Shown: positions 23,395 through 31,114, counted from the stretch's first letter. The stretch: 42,690 bases of DNA from Clostridia bacterium (GCA_017464225.1 JAFUDW010000181.1:1-42690), one strand, 5' to 3'. Notes: generated from the letters alone by a model not told the origin. Program-made: numbers and translations.

Positions 23395-24254
23395 GCTTTC
23401 TTCTTTCTAAGCCGTTCATTGCGGGCGTTTTTTTCTGTATCGTCGTCTTCCTCATAGCCGTCGTAAGGCGCGTCCGGGTCTTCGTAATGCCTGGTAAAGG
23501 GTTTGCAGATTTCTTCCCGGTGGGCGAAAACGAAATCCAGATCGTCCGTCCAGCCGGTATGCCCGGTGATGACCGCGATGCGGCGCTTCCTGGCGCGGAT
23601 GTTTTCCTCCAGCTTGGAAAGCGAACGCACAGCCAGTTTATTATCCTCCGCCAGGGTGCTGATGAAGCTGTAGCCGCCGTCCGCGCCAAACCAGATGGTA
23701 TCGCCGGTGAACAGATACGCGTCGTCGATCAGGTATACCATATGGCCCCAGGTGTGGCCCGGCACCAGGATGCACTCGATCTTGATATCGCCGATAAAGA
23801 AGACCTGGCCGTCCTTCAGCAGCGTTTTCTGATTGTTCATCTTTACCATGGGCAGTTTATACAGGCCGTGGAAAACCTTCCTGCGTTTTTCGCCGGTCAG
23901 GTAACGGTTTTCGATTTCGCCGATATATACCCTGGCGTCCTTGAACAGCAATTCGTTGTCCGTTTCCAGCGCGCCCACGTGATCGGTATCCTGGTGAGTG
24001 ATCAGGATATCCCGGATCGCCGCGGGATCAATATCCAGCCAGCCCATCTTTTCCTTCAGACGGGCGTAATTGTAGCCCGCGTCGATCATGACGGTCTTTC
24101 CGTTTTTGGTGTAGAAAAAGATGTTGGCCACCCATTCCCGCACGCAGGCCACGTGATCATCGATCCATCCCGTGTTCAGCGGCTTGAAGATCGCTTTGCC
24201 TCTGAACATGGCGCTCATGGATCTCTTTTGGTTTTCGGAATCCTTTCTTGCCAT
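23391..24254 (-). CDS. MBL-fold metallo-hydrolase with HxDxDH motif
   Basis: A 287-aa cytosolic metallo-beta-lactamase-fold protein. Metal motif 1 reads THQDTDHVG at about residues 87-95, where the second His of HxHxDH is Asp; later ligands are PGHTWGHMVY, FTGDTIWF and ITGHTGW. Such variants can still bind two metals. Enzymes of this type open lactones or hydrolyse thioesters. The acidic/basic C-tail (EEDDDTEKNARNERLRKKK) is unusual. GGAGGGG before ATG 24254 is strong. First gene of the long minus-strand cluster, behind operator site 3. Confidence 0.85.
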   Translation of the reverse strand: MARKDSENQKRSMSAMFRGKAIFKPLNTGWIDDHVACVREWVANIFFYTKNGKTVMIDAGYNYARLKEKMGWLDIDPAAIRDILITHQDTDHVGALETDNELLFKDARVYIGEIENRYLTGEKRRKVFHGLYKLPMVKMNNQKTLLKDGQVFFIGDIKIECILVPGHTWGHMVYLIDDAYLFTGDTIWFGADGGYSFISTLAEDNKLAVRSLSKLEENIRARKRRIAVITGHTGWTDDLDFVFAHREEICKPFTRHYEDPDAPYDGYEEDDDTEKNARNERLRKKKA

Positions 24255-24597
24255 TCAAACCCCTCCGATTTTCGCTTTATGATTTTGCTTCGGCTTTTTT
24301 GGACATGATCAGGAGCCCCGCGATCATCCATACGTTGCCGATGCTGATCCATCCGGCGGTAATGGCGTTGCGCAACGCCGTTTCGCTAATACTGCATGGA
24401 TGTTCACGCGTTTCATCCTTTTATGTGAGGAATAACGTTACAGAAACTAACCTGCTTACAAAAAAAGAAGTGTTCGCCCCTTGCATTTCTTTGAAAATCC
24501 TATTTCTGTTTCGCTTCACGTCAGGCTGTATTTGCGTGTTGCCCGACGTTTTTACGCGATTTCCAGGATGCTGCCCGGCTGTTTGACGGATCCTGCG
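24255..24597 (-). other. long leader with membrane-protein remnant
   Basis: About 340 nt without an intact gene between the promoter/operator and the MBL gene. On the minus strand a frame ending at TAA 24277-24279 encodes ALRNAITAGWISIGNVW and a further hydrophobic stretch, the tail of a lost membrane protein; no start is present. A perfect 16-bp palindrome (GGCGTTGCGCAACGCC, 24364-24379) lies in it. Confidence 0.45.
24437..24451. promoter_or_regulatory. possible degenerate operator site 3b
   Basis: GTTAC-AGAAA-CTAAC: one half-site is perfect, the other has one mismatch, and the centre is 5 rather than 6 nt. It lies in the leader, where the other two loci carry their second operator. Confidence 0.35.
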
Positions 24598-24613
24598 GTT
24601 AGCTAAATCTAAC
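24598..24613. promoter_or_regulatory. operator site 3a (GTTAG-CTAAAT-CTAAC)
   Basis: Perfect 5+5 dyad, 9 nt downstream of the -10 of the MBL-methyltransferase cluster promoter. It is the same dyad as at 8588, 16490 and 16557. Confidence 0.75.
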
Positions 24614-24622
24614 GCAGTTATT

Positions 24623-24650
24623 ATTATATTCCAATTCCCGCAGAAATCAA
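24623..24650 (-). promoter_or_regulatory. promoter of the minus-strand methyltransferase/ATC cluster
   Basis: On the minus strand TTGATT (24645-24650), 16-nt spacer, TATAAT (24623-24628), directly upstream of operator 3a. Confidence 0.65.
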
Positions 24651-24701
24651 GAAGAAAATGCGGAATTTGCCGTTTCATTCATCCCGGAAGCAATTCATGT
24701 C

Positions 24702-24731
24702 TTGCGCTTTGCCGGTTTAACCATGTATACT
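24702..24731 (+). promoter_or_regulatory. candidate promoter of the Nudix gene
   Basis: TTGCGC (24702-24707), 18-nt spacer, TATACT (24726-24731). The -35 is weak. Confidence 0.45.
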
Positions 24732-24779
24732 GTGATTGCATCGACCTGCAAAAAAATCTGTCTGATCAGGGAGGAACGC

Positions 24780-25343
24780 ATGCTGTTCAAAGGGATCCGA
24801 AAAATCCATGAGGGAAAATTCATCATCCGGTACGATCTGGATTACATCACGGCGGAGGGCCGCCTGAAAACCTATGAAATGATCAGCCGAAACGGGCATA
24901 TGGAAACGCTGAACGATCTGCAGAATAAAAAGCCCGATTCCGTGATCATGATTCTGACGGATGAAAAAGGGGAGCGTATCCTGGTCAGCCGGGAATACCG
25001 CATGGCCATGGCGCAGTGGATCTATAATTTCCCCGCCGGCCTCATCGACCCGGGCGAAACGCCGGAGGAGAGCGCCAGGCGGGAGCTCTGGGAGGAAACC
25101 GGCTTGACGCTGACGCGCATTGACGATGTGCTGGACAACAGCTATAGCGCCGTCGGATTCTCCAATGAGCGCAACGTCTGTATCTTCGGCACGGCCGCCG
25201 GAGAATTCCGGAAAAGCACTTCGGACGCGGAGGAGATCGCGCCGGGCTGGTATACAAAAGAAGAGATGCTGAAACTGCTGAAAACGGAGCCCTTTGCCGC
25301 CAGAACGCAGGCGTATTGTTACGCGTGGGCAAAAATGAAATAA
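24780..25343 (+). CDS. Nudix hydrolase, ADP-ribose pyrophosphatase-like
   Basis: A 187-aa Nudix protein. The box is complete: GLIDPGETPEESARRELWEE then TGL, matching G-x5-E-x7-REL-x-EE-x-G. Upstream SREYRMAMAQWIYNFPAG is the region typical of ADP-ribose/sugar-nucleotide pyrophosphatases. It would cleave NDP-sugars or ADP-ribose to a phosphosugar and AMP, with Mg2+. AGGGAGGAACGC before ATG 24780 fixes the start; the longer frame from 24702 covers the promoter. Divergent from the minus-strand cluster. Confidence 0.88.
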   Translation: MLFKGIRKIHEGKFIIRYDLDYITAEGRLKTYEMISRNGHMETLNDLQNKKPDSVIMILTDEKGERILVSREYRMAMAQWIYNFPAGLIDPGETPEESARRELWEETGLTLTRIDDVLDNSYSAVGFSNERNVCIFGTAAGEFRKSTSDAEEIAPGWYTKEEMLKLLKTEPFAARTQAYCYAWAKMK

Positions 25344-25365
25344 ACGCGGCTTCAAATGAGGTTCG

Positions 25366-25818
25366 ATGAGCGATATGGAGATTTATAAGGTGGATCAGGG
25401 GACGGAGCTGGCGGATATGCTCCTGAAATATGTGGAAAGCTGCTCCTGGAACGGGGTCAAAGAGCATATTGCGGGGATGATCCGCAGCTGGGAATTTTCA
25501 GATTGGGAAACGATGTTTGCGGCGATGGAGGACGGCAGGATCATCGGCATGGCATCGGTGATGAAGACCGATTATTACCCGCTGCCCGATATTTATCCCT
25601 GGGTATCCTGCGTCTTCGTCTCCGAGGAATACCGGGGAAAGCGTATAAGCGGGGAACTGATCGCCCATGCGAACGCTTACTTAAAGGAGAACGGATTCAG
25701 CAGGAGCTATATTCCCACGGAGTTTTGGGGGCTGTATGAGCATTACGGATACGTATTCCTCAGGGATATCGTCAACTATGGCGGCGGAACGGACCACCTG
25801 TTTGTCAAGGATTTTTGA
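25366..25818 (+). CDS. GNAT-family acetyltransferase
   Basis: A 150-aa GNAT protein. The acetyl-CoA loop is VFVSEEYRGKRISGELI (about residues 85-101), and LYEHYGYVFLRDI matches the final GNAT strand (YEKxGF-type). Acceptor unknown. It follows the Nudix gene by 22 nt and probably shares its transcript. Confidence 0.82.
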   Translation: MSDMEIYKVDQGTELADMLLKYVESCSWNGVKEHIAGMIRSWEFSDWETMFAAMEDGRIIGMASVMKTDYYPLPDIYPWVSCVFVSEEYRGKRISGELIAHANAYLKENGFSRSYIPTEFWGLYEHYGYVFLRDIVNYGGGTDHLFVKDF

Positions 25819-25928
25819 AAATACTTTCAGATCGCGGAAGAAGCGAACGGGGATCGTTGTATTCTTTGAAAAGAAAATGCAAAATGAGCGGATACGCTTT
25901 TGGATATAAAAGATATTGAGGTGATCGC

Positions 25929-26780
25929 ATGCGGAACTGTCACGATCAAGCCCGTCCGGCGGAGCACAGCCGGACCGATTTGCGCGAGTTTGAGCGCCAG
26001 GCAAAGCTGACGATTTGGGATGACGGCATTGAATTGAAGGCGGTGCTGGAAAGGCCCGCCCCATGCCGTTGTCCGTTGGTGATCGTGCTGCACGGCTTTA
26101 CCAGCAATAAAGAAAAAGTACATACCCTTGCGGCCTGCGAAGCCATGCGGGACGCGGGCTTTGCCACGCTGCGCTTTGACCTGTACGGGCATGGCGAAAG
26201 CGGCGGTTCGTTTTCGGAGCATACGCTGTATAAATGGATTTCCAATACGCTGGCCGTGATCGATTACGCCCGGAAGCTGGATTTTGTTACGGATATCTAT
26301 CTTTCCGGCCATTCCCAGGGCGGGCTGACAGCCGCGCTGGTCGCTGGGATGGAGCCTGAGCGCATCAAAGGGCTGATCCTTCGCGCCCCGGCTTTCATGA
26401 TCCCCCGATGCGCCCGGGAGGGCATCATGCTGGGATACCGATTTGACCCTGAGCGCATCCCGGACGAAATTCAGATCATCAAAGGGCTGACCCTGAATGG
26501 CAATTACATCCGCGTCGCTCAGACGATTCGCGCGGAGGAGGCCATCGATCGCTACCAGGGGCCGGTGCTGCTGCTCCACGGCGATGCGGACGATACCGTG
26601 CCGCTCCGGGACGCCATGGACGCCGCCGGACGGTACGCGAACTGTCGGCTTGAAATCATTCCGGGGGAAACACATCATTTTGACAAGCATCCCGATCTGA
26701 TGAAGGAAATCATCCGGGAATGGCTGCGAACGGTCACGGCAAAGACAAATGAAACGCGATATGATAAAGATGAAAACTGA
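25929..26780 (+). CDS. alpha/beta hydrolase, cinnamoyl/feruloyl-esterase-like
   Basis: A 283-aa serine hydrolase: VIVLHGFTSNKEK (oxyanion), LYGHGESGGSFSEHT, nucleophile LSGHSQGGLTAAL, acid HGDADDTVPL and His in GETHHFDKHPD. The order and the GHSQGG elbow resemble gut-bacterial cinnamoyl ester hydrolases, which release ferulate or other acids from plant-derived esters. No signal peptide, so it acts on imported compounds. GAGGTGATCGC precedes ATG 25929. The next gene starts within or just after its end. Confidence 0.88.
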   Translation: MRNCHDQARPAEHSRTDLREFERQAKLTIWDDGIELKAVLERPAPCRCPLVIVLHGFTSNKEKVHTLAACEAMRDAGFATLRFDLYGHGESGGSFSEHTLYKWISNTLAVIDYARKLDFVTDIYLSGHSQGGLTAALVAGMEPERIKGLILRAPAFMIPRCAREGIMLGYRFDPERIPDEIQIIKGLTLNGNYIRVAQTIRAEEAIDRYQGPVLLLHGDADDTVPLRDAMDAAGRYANCRLEIIPGETHHFDKHPDLMKEIIREWLRTVTAKTNETRYDKDEN

Positions 26781-26799
26781 TCCATATGGCGAGACGAAT

Positions 26800-27270
26800 A
26801 TGCGGTATGAACGCCTCACGGCGGAATATAACGCGGCCCTGGCCGCTCTGATCCGGAAAAGCCTCAAAGCGCATCGCCTGGATATTCCCGGAACGGTGTA
26901 TTTTGACGCGGGGCTGGACGATCTTTCGTCTTATTACGACCGGCCCGGCAGAGCGTATTTTGTTTTGCTGGAGGATGAGCGGCTGGCCGGCGGCATTGGG
27001 CTGGCGGAGATCGGCGTTTTTCCGGCGTGCTGCGAGCTGCAAAAGCTGTACTTGGATGAAGCCTTTCAAGGCCATGGGCTGGGATATGGGATGATCGACC
27101 GGATCGAAAGCGAAGCGAAAAAGCTTGGCTATCATCGCGTGTATCTGGAAACGCATACCAATCTGCAGGCCGCCATCCATATCTATGAAAAATCCGGCTA
27201 TCGGCAGATCGCGCGGCCTGATGGCGTGGTGCACGGCACGATGAACAGGTTTTATTTGAAAACGCTGTAA
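26800..27270 (+). CDS. GNAT-family acetyltransferase
   Basis: A 156-aa GNAT enzyme with acetyl-CoA loop LYLDEAFQGHGLGYGMIDRI (QGHGLG), then YLETHTNLQAAIHIYEKSGY, the typical C-terminal arm of small-molecule and amino-acid acetyltransferases. I use ATG 26800 because the domain begins RYERLTAEY; in-frame ATGs at 26749 and 26761 overlap the previous gene and would add 13-17 charged residues. Acceptor unknown. Confidence 0.82.
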   Translation: MRYERLTAEYNAALAALIRKSLKAHRLDIPGTVYFDAGLDDLSSYYDRPGRAYFVLLEDERLAGGIGLAEIGVFPACCELQKLYLDEAFQGHGLGYGMIDRIESEAKKLGYHRVYLETHTNLQAAIHIYEKSGYRQIARPDGVVHGTMNRFYLKTL

Positions 27271-27310
27271 GCAAGCATATCACCAGGAGAAGGGAGGCGA
27301 AAGGGTATCC

Positions 27311-28519
27311 ATGATCATCATACACGTGGATATGGATGCATTTTATGCCTCTGTGGAGATGCGGGACGATCCCTCCCTGCTGGGAAAGCCGCTGATCATC
27401 GGTTCGTTGCCTCATGAACGGGGCGTGGTGGCTACGTGCAGCTACGAGGCGCGGAAGTATGGCGTTCATTCCGCCATGAACATCAAGGATGCCTATCGGC
27501 TGTGCCCAAACGGCGTGTATATGCATCCGAATTTTGATAAATACCGGGCTGTTTCCGATCAGCTGCATACAATCTGGAACGAATACGCTTCCGCCGCGGA
27601 AACGATCGCCTTGGACGAAGCCTATCTGGATGTGACCCAAAAGGCGGGAAATTGGGATAAGGCCTGCGATTTTGCCCGCGCCATCAAACGCAGAACCAGG
27701 GAACAGCTGGGGCTTACCTGCTCGGTGGGTGTGGCGTACTCCAAAACCGCCGCCAAAACCGCCAGCGAGGAAAAGAAGCCGGATGGTTATTTTGAGATCC
27801 CCACCGAAGAGGCTTTTGTGCGCCTGATCCTGGATCGGGATGTGCGGGTATTGTACACCGTGGGGCAAAAGACGGCGGAAAAGCTGAACCGTTCCGGTAT
27901 CCGGACGGTGCGGGATATTCAAAGCAGGCAGGACGAGGTGATCCGGCTGCTGGGGAAGCAGGGACAATGGATCGTACAGCAGGCCTGGGGCAAGGACGAC
28001 CGGAAGGTGATCGCTTACCGGCCTGAGGAGGCAAAATCCATCAGCCGGGAGCTGACCTTTCAAGAAAACGTGGAGGATTTTGATTTTCTGAAGGACGTGC
28101 TGGCGCTTTTGTCCCTCAGCGTGGAAAGGCGCGCCGCGCGGGTGGGGCTTTATGGGGAGGGCGTGACCCTCAAGCTTACCTATGCCGATATGAAAACCAT
28201 CACCCGCTCCCGGCTGACGGCGTCCACCCGCTCAGCCGCGGATATCTGCCGGGAAGCGGTCGGCCTGCTTTCCCAGGTGCAAAGGAAGCCCGTCCGGCTG
28301 ATCGGCGTAGGGATCTATCATTTGACCGGCGAATTATACAGGCAGATGCATATCGACGACCTGCTGCGGGAAGGCCCCGCGGATGAACAAACCGGTATTC
28401 AAGCGGAACTGGAACGGCTTCACCGGCGCTATGGGCTGGATTTCGCCGGCAACCTGGATAAGATTTTTCATGGGGAAACGCTTTACAGAACGGTGGAGTA
28501 CATGCGCAAGCACAGATGA
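27311..28519 (+). CDS. dinB: DNA polymerase IV (Y-family)
   Basis: A 402-aa translesion polymerase. Catalytic carboxylates lie in IIIHVDMDAFYASVE and ALDEAYLDVT; the usual SxDE is ALDE here. CSYEARKYGVHSAMN is the Y-family finger motif, TCSVGVAYSKTAAKTASE the palm, and the little-finger domain occupies the last 130 residues. No canonical QLxLF-type beta-clamp motif is visible at the C-terminus (KIFHGETLYRTVEYM may serve). AGAAGGGAGG lies upstream. No LexA-type box is seen before it. Confidence 0.93.
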   Translation: MIIIHVDMDAFYASVEMRDDPSLLGKPLIIGSLPHERGVVATCSYEARKYGVHSAMNIKDAYRLCPNGVYMHPNFDKYRAVSDQLHTIWNEYASAAETIALDEAYLDVTQKAGNWDKACDFARAIKRRTREQLGLTCSVGVAYSKTAAKTASEEKKPDGYFEIPTEEAFVRLILDRDVRVLYTVGQKTAEKLNRSGIRTVRDIQSRQDEVIRLLGKQGQWIVQQAWGKDDRKVIAYRPEEAKSISRELTFQENVEDFDFLKDVLALLSLSVERRAARVGLYGEGVTLKLTYADMKTITRSRLTASTRSAADICREAVGLLSQVQRKPVRLIGVGIYHLTGELYRQMHIDDLLREGPADEQTGIQAELERLHRRYGLDFAGNLDKIFHGETLYRTVEYMRKHR

Positions 28520-28578
28520 ATTGGCATGAAGCCTGCGCGTTTTCGCATGCGATGGGGTATACGGGAGGGAAGCGAGCC

Positions 28579-29370
28579 GTGGAGATCATAGACTATTTTA
28601 CCAGCGCTGATCGGGCGCATTGGCTTGGGCAGATCAAGCGCTCCGATTGGGGAGCCGGCCATTTTCTGTACGAGCTGCTTCGGGACGGACGTTTGAAGGA
28701 GCTTTACGGAGAGACCGCCAGCGTGCTTCTGCTCACCGAAGGGGAACGGCTGCTGTCCTTCTGCACCTATGCCGAGCAGACCGATATCCGAGCGCCTGCG
28801 CTGAAGCCGTGGATCGGGTTCGCGTACACCTTCCCGGAGCACAGGGGAAAGCGCCGGATGGGAAAACTGCTGGAGCGCGCCTATGCGCTGGCGAAGGCCG
28901 ACGGATATGATCATATTTATATTTCCGCCAAAGAAACGGGTCTGTATGAAAAATACGGATATTCTTTCTGGAAAACGATGAAGGATATGCACGGCGAGAA
29001 CAGCCAGGTATACCGGATGGATATCCAGAGGATGGATTACAGCGGTATTCTCGGCAAAATCGTCAGCGGGACCGTCGACCGGCCCCTTGGCAGCGCGCAT
29101 CCGCGGCATCCGGATATGATCTATCCGATCAACTATGGCTATGTGGACGGCGTCATCGCCGGCGACGGCGCGGAGCAGGACGTATATATCTTCGGGCCGT
29201 TGGCGCCGATCCGGACTTTTACCGGCAAAGTGATCGCCGTCCTGCACAGGTTGAACGATTGCGAGGACAAATGGATCGTGAGCGCGGGGAACGCATTGCC
29301 GGAAAGGGATGAGATCCTGCGCGCCATCGAGTTTCAGGAACAGTACTACATGGGGGAGCTTTATCTGTGA
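28579..29370 (+). CDS. GNAT acetyltransferase fused to inorganic-pyrophosphatase-like domain
   Basis: About 263 aa from GTG 28579, which has GGGAGGG at good distance; an ATG at 28516 overlapping the dinB stop is possible. Residues 1-145 are a GNAT domain (TFPEHRGKRRMGKLL, LYEKYGYSFWKTM). Residues 160-263 resemble family I pyrophosphatases: GTVDRPLGSAHP, YPINYGYVDG, GDGAEQDVYIFG, and VLHRLNDCEDKWIV, retaining the acidic D-x4-D and EDK stretches that bind Mg2+ and pyrophosphate. The fusion joins acetyl transfer with a phosphohydrolase fold; the substrate is unknown. The stop overlaps the next Nudix start. Confidence 0.8.
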   Translation: MEIIDYFTSADRAHWLGQIKRSDWGAGHFLYELLRDGRLKELYGETASVLLLTEGERLLSFCTYAEQTDIRAPALKPWIGFAYTFPEHRGKRRMGKLLERAYALAKADGYDHIYISAKETGLYEKYGYSFWKTMKDMHGENSQVYRMDIQRMDYSGILGKIVSGTVDRPLGSAHPRHPDMIYPINYGYVDGVIAGDGAEQDVYIFGPLAPIRTFTGKVIAVLHRLNDCEDKWIVSAGNALPERDEILRAIEFQEQYYMGELYL

Positions 29371-29852
29371 GCAGCGATATGACGGTGGCCTGCGACGGCG
29401 GGCTGATCAATCTCCGCGTTGGCGCCATTATCATAAAGGACGGCCGGTTTTTGATGGTGGGAAATGAAAGATCGGACTATCTGTACTCCGTCGGGGGCCG
29501 TATCAGGTTTGGGGAAACAGCCGAGGAAGCGGTCGTGCGCGAAGTGATGGAGGAGACCGGCGTCAGGCTGGAAATCGATCGGCTTGGTTTTGTTCATGAA
29601 AACTATTTTTACGGCGACGCGCCGACGAACCTTGGCAAGCTGATTTATGAAATTTCATTCTTTTACTACATGAAGGTGCCGGAGGGGTTTGCGCCTGTGA
29701 GCGGCAGCTTTACGGAGGATGAAAGCCGGGAACGGCTTCAATGGGTATCGGCGGATGATCCCGTCAGGATCTATCCGGAATTTTTCAGGACGGAATTATA
29801 CCATCCGGAGAATACGGTGAAGCATTTTGTGACCGATGAACGCGTGAAATGA
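29367..29852 (+). CDS. Nudix hydrolase
   Basis: A 161-aa protein with a complete Nudix box, GGRIRFGETAEEAVVREVME then ETGV, following LRVGAIIIKDGRFLMV. C-terminal EDESRERLQWVS fits Nudix enzymes of the nucleotide-pool type. GTG 29367 lies 8 nt after GGGGGAG and overlaps the upstream stop; ATG 29379 is an alternative. An 8-bp inverted repeat (29850-29857 with 29879-29886) follows the stop but lacks a T-run. Confidence 0.87.
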   Translation: MSSDMTVACDGGLINLRVGAIIIKDGRFLMVGNERSDYLYSVGGRIRFGETAEEAVVREVMEETGVRLEIDRLGFVHENYFYGDAPTNLGKLIYEISFFYYMKVPEGFAPVSGSFTEDESRERLQWVSADDPVRIYPEFFRTELYHPENTVKHFVTDERVK

Positions 29853-29949
29853 CCGCTGTGCGTTCCGCGGCGGCAAAGAGCGGTCAGTTCCCGGCAAGGA
29901 TACCACGACGATTGGACAGACGGATGGCTTTAACAGAGGAGAAACTGCT

Positions 29950-30498
29950 GTGAAAAGAATGACAGCCCAGGAGATCCTGGCGGAATCCTTCCGTGAAATC
30001 GCGGAAAAGAAACCCGTTGATAAGATCACGGTGCAGGACATCATTAATAACTGCGGGTATTCCAAGACGACGTTCTATCGGGTGTTCAAGGATAAATATG
30101 ATCTGATGGCCTGGTATTATTTCAGAAGGCACAGGCTGATCTTGGCGCCAACGGAGAACGCCGATTAAGGATGGAAAACGACCCTGATCGAAGGCGCGCT
30201 CCTTTTTAACGAGCAAAAAGAATATCTGAAAAATCTGCTTCTGCATACAAACGGACTGGATTCCTTTTCCAGGTATATGAAGCAGGTTCATTTTGAGAGC
30301 CTGAAAAAGTGCGTTCTGCATAAGTCCGGAATAAAAAAGCTGGATGTAAAGACCGAGATGTATGTAAGGACTTACTGCCAGGGCACAACCGACCTGACCT
30401 GCGATTGGATCATGGGCGCTTATGACGTAACGCCGGAAGAGCTGGCGGAGGTATATGAAAACTGCCTTCCTTCGCCCTTGCATGCGTATCTTCTCTGA
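29950..30498 (+). pseudogene. TetR-family regulator interrupted by in-frame TAA
   Basis: The N-terminus is a TetR DNA-binding domain: ILAESFREIAEKKPVDKITV, DIINNCGYSKTTFYRVFKDK, and YDLMAWYY linking to the ligand domain. TAA at 30166-30168 follows APTENAD; the same frame continues as GWKTTLIEGALLFNEQKEYL through to VYENCLPSPLHAYLL and TGA 30498, the TetR_C_8-type ligand domain. In relatives, as I recall them, the stopped position is often Tyr (DYGW or similar). The truncated 72-aa product would keep the helix-turn-helix but lack dimerisation. Start is GTG 29950 after GAGGAG. It is the only TetR seen, but no GTTAG-N6-CTAAC dyad lies at its own start. Confidence 0.8.
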
Positions 30499-30556
30499 AA
30501 AACGGGACGATTTGCGGGAAAAGTACCATTTTGGAACTTATCATGGTGATCGTCAA

Positions 30557-30589
30557 TTGAAGCAGCTCCCATTTTATGTAAAATATAAT
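30557..30589 (+). promoter_or_regulatory. promoter region of the ferritin-OhrR operon
   Basis: TTGAAG (30557-30562), 16-nt spacer, TAAAAT (30579-30584), overlapped by a perfect TATAAT at 30584-30589 that lacks a well-spaced -35. Either could be the -10. Confidence 0.5.
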
Positions 30590-30640
30590 TGCGCGCAATC
30601 AAAATGCGTGCATATATGAAAAATATGGGAGGGCAATCTT

Positions 30641-31099
30641 ATGGCACAGAATGAAAAAATCCTGGAAGGTCTGCAAATCATCGTTACCGATCTGGCTCAG
30701 CAGGCGGATGGCCACGCCATTCAGAGCCGGGTGTTTGCCAGCGAAGGCTTCACCAAGCTGGCGGAAAAGTATGCCGAGCATGCGGAGGAAGAGCGCGGCT
30801 ATGTGAACCAGTGCATCGATCGCATCTTGGATCTGGGCGGCGAGGTGAAGCTGGAGGCCAAAAAGGAAGGCCCTGTCTGCAAAAATCCCATCGACTGGCT
30901 GAAATATGATCTGGAAGTATCCAAGACCGGTCTGGCCTGGCTGGCAAGCCTGGTGGAGGAAGCCCGTACCGATTACACCACCTTTGACATCCTGAAAAAG
31001 TATTATCAGGATGAGGAAGAGGATATGTACTGGGGGCAGGCGCAGCTGGAGCTGATCGAGTGCATCGGCGTGCAGAATTGGCTGATCCGGCAGCTGTAA
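30641..31099 (+). CDS. ferritin-like protein
   Basis: A 152-aa four-helix protein. FASEGFTKLAEKYAEHAEEE and the later YYQDEEEDMYWGQAQLELIE carry the spaced Glu/His residues expected of a ferritin-like or bacterioferritin-type di-iron site; the match is to the fold rather than to a specific family. It would store iron or reduce peroxide in the cytosol. GGGAGG before ATG 30641. Separated from the next genes by a terminator-like hairpin. Confidence 0.78.
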   Translation: MAQNEKILEGLQIIVTDLAQQADGHAIQSRVFASEGFTKLAEKYAEHAEEERGYVNQCIDRILDLGGEVKLEAKKEGPVCKNPIDWLKYDLEVSKTGLAWLASLVEEARTDYTTFDILKKYYQDEEEDMYWGQAQLELIECIGVQNWLIRQL

Positions 31100-31114
31100 T
31101 TGTTTATCACCGTT

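Noticed and set aside
29850..29886. 8-bp inverted repeat after the Nudix gene as a terminator
   Set aside because: No T-run follows, and the loop is long; it was mentioned only as a repeat.
2029..30168. TAA reassigned to Tyr in this organism
   Set aside because: Many real genes here end with TAA at the expected place, and the third case (DUF503) does not replace a Tyr.
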